A stretch of 45,461 nt of DNA from CAUZSN01 sp963582345 (GTDB taxonomy: Bacteria > Planctomycetota > Planctomycetia > Planctomycetales > Planctomycetaceae), in the NCBI GenBank assembly GCA_963582345.1, contig CAUZSN010000008.1, positions 1 through 45,461 on the forward strand. Direction: 5' to 3'. The notes below the pieces were generated by a model. It made no database searches, was not told where the DNA came from, and saw only the letters and a program-made list of their open reading frames with translations. Of the stretch, positions 45,192 through 45,461 are shown in pieces (the first letter of the stretch is position 1; each line of letters begins with the position of its first letter). The translations under genes and the position numbers were made by a program.

Positions 45192-45461
45192 TGCACACAC
45201 AGGCCATATTTCGTCGGCAAGCTTGGCAAAAGACGCTGTGTCTGCTCGTTGCGAGTCTTGCCGTGGATTTTGTGAGCGCAGACTGGGCCATTCGTTTGTG
45301 TGGATTTTCCTATCCCGATCCCATCACACGGTGTAGATTTATGGAACTGATCAGCGCTACGGACCTGTTCTATCCAGATGTGCGAATCAAGAACGTTGCT
45401 GAACGAATTGGTGTGCTGGTCTTGAATCTTGCAAAATCGCTGCAAGATTATGCTGAGCGGC
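45188..45461 (+). CDS. Membrane-anchored protein, possibly SGNH hydrolase-like (partial)
   Basis: 91 codons open to the window end, starting at tandem ATGs (45188, 45191) that overlap the carbamoyltransferase-remnant stop. N-terminal hydrophobic segment (about residues 15-35, TLCLLVASLAVDFVSADWAI) is a signal anchor. RLCGFSYPDP after it resembles the start of planctomycete SGNH-like hydrolases that accompany carbamoyltransferases, but this is a weak cue. The rest (ATDLFYPDVRIKNVAERIGV) is unrecognised. No ribosome-binding site is evident. Confidence 0.45.
   Translation, partial: MMHTQAIFRRQAWQKTLCLLVASLAVDFVSADWAIRLCGFSYPDPITRCRFMELISATDLFYPDVRIKNVAERIGVLVLNLAKSLQDYAER

Overview
The window reads as a chromosomal segment of a planctomycete, probably of the Pirellulales. 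I infer this from the gene repertoire rather than from any marker gene. It has an N-terminal repeat protein of the T-x-D-I-L-x-A-A-R-A type, an ECF sigma / membrane anti-sigma / hypothetical triplet, Gfo/Idh/MocA oxidoreductases, an EboE-like protein, a sulfotransferase and a FixJ-type regulator remnant. It also has LpxB, which implies a lipid A outer membrane. Base composition looks balanced by eye, many starts are GTG, and Shine-Dalgarno sites are often weak. No rRNA, tRNA, CRISPR array, transposase or phage gene was recognised.

Layout. 1-8.4 kb: mixed housekeeping genes (rsmE, a Gfo/Idh oxidoreductase, a HAD phosphatase, an SRAP/YedK protein, a MetE-C-like enzyme) separated by decayed genes: a frameshifted D-glutamate cyclase, an ExeA-like ATPase with several stops, an unknown remnant, and a LuxR/FixJ tail. 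8.5-14.4 kb: amtB-glnK nitrogen module, an MFS transporter, an aldo/keto reductase, and rdgB flanked by two copies of a short dispersed repeat and followed by a frameshifted cold-shock gene. 14.7-19.4 kb: an orphan ParA-type ATPase, eboE, and the sigma / anti-sigma / unknown operon. 19.7-26.9 kb: a minus-strand trkH-lpxB-oxidoreductase run, an unrecognised 217-aa protein followed by a lysine-rich broken ORF, and fumC.

27-45 kb is a surface-polysaccharide locus in two divergent halves. The minus half runs neuD-type acyltransferase, SDR, acyl-AMP ligase, DegT aminotransferase, Wza, Wzc/BY-kinase, and a large Wzy/WaaL-TPR protein. The plus half runs sulfotransferase, methyltransferase, Wzx flippase, asparagine synthetase, Wzy polymerase, then a carbamoyltransferase remnant and a protein that leaves the window. 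Together these could make, decorate (N-acyl, amide, sulfate, methyl), flip, polymerise and export a glycan. No glycosyltransferase is recognisable in the locus, so the sugar backbone must be built by genes elsewhere.

Two things stand out. One is the number of decayed genes (six well supported, three tentative) between clean intact ones. The other is the four-gene neuD/SDR/ligase/DegT block, which looks like a dedicated route to a hydroxyacylated amino sugar.
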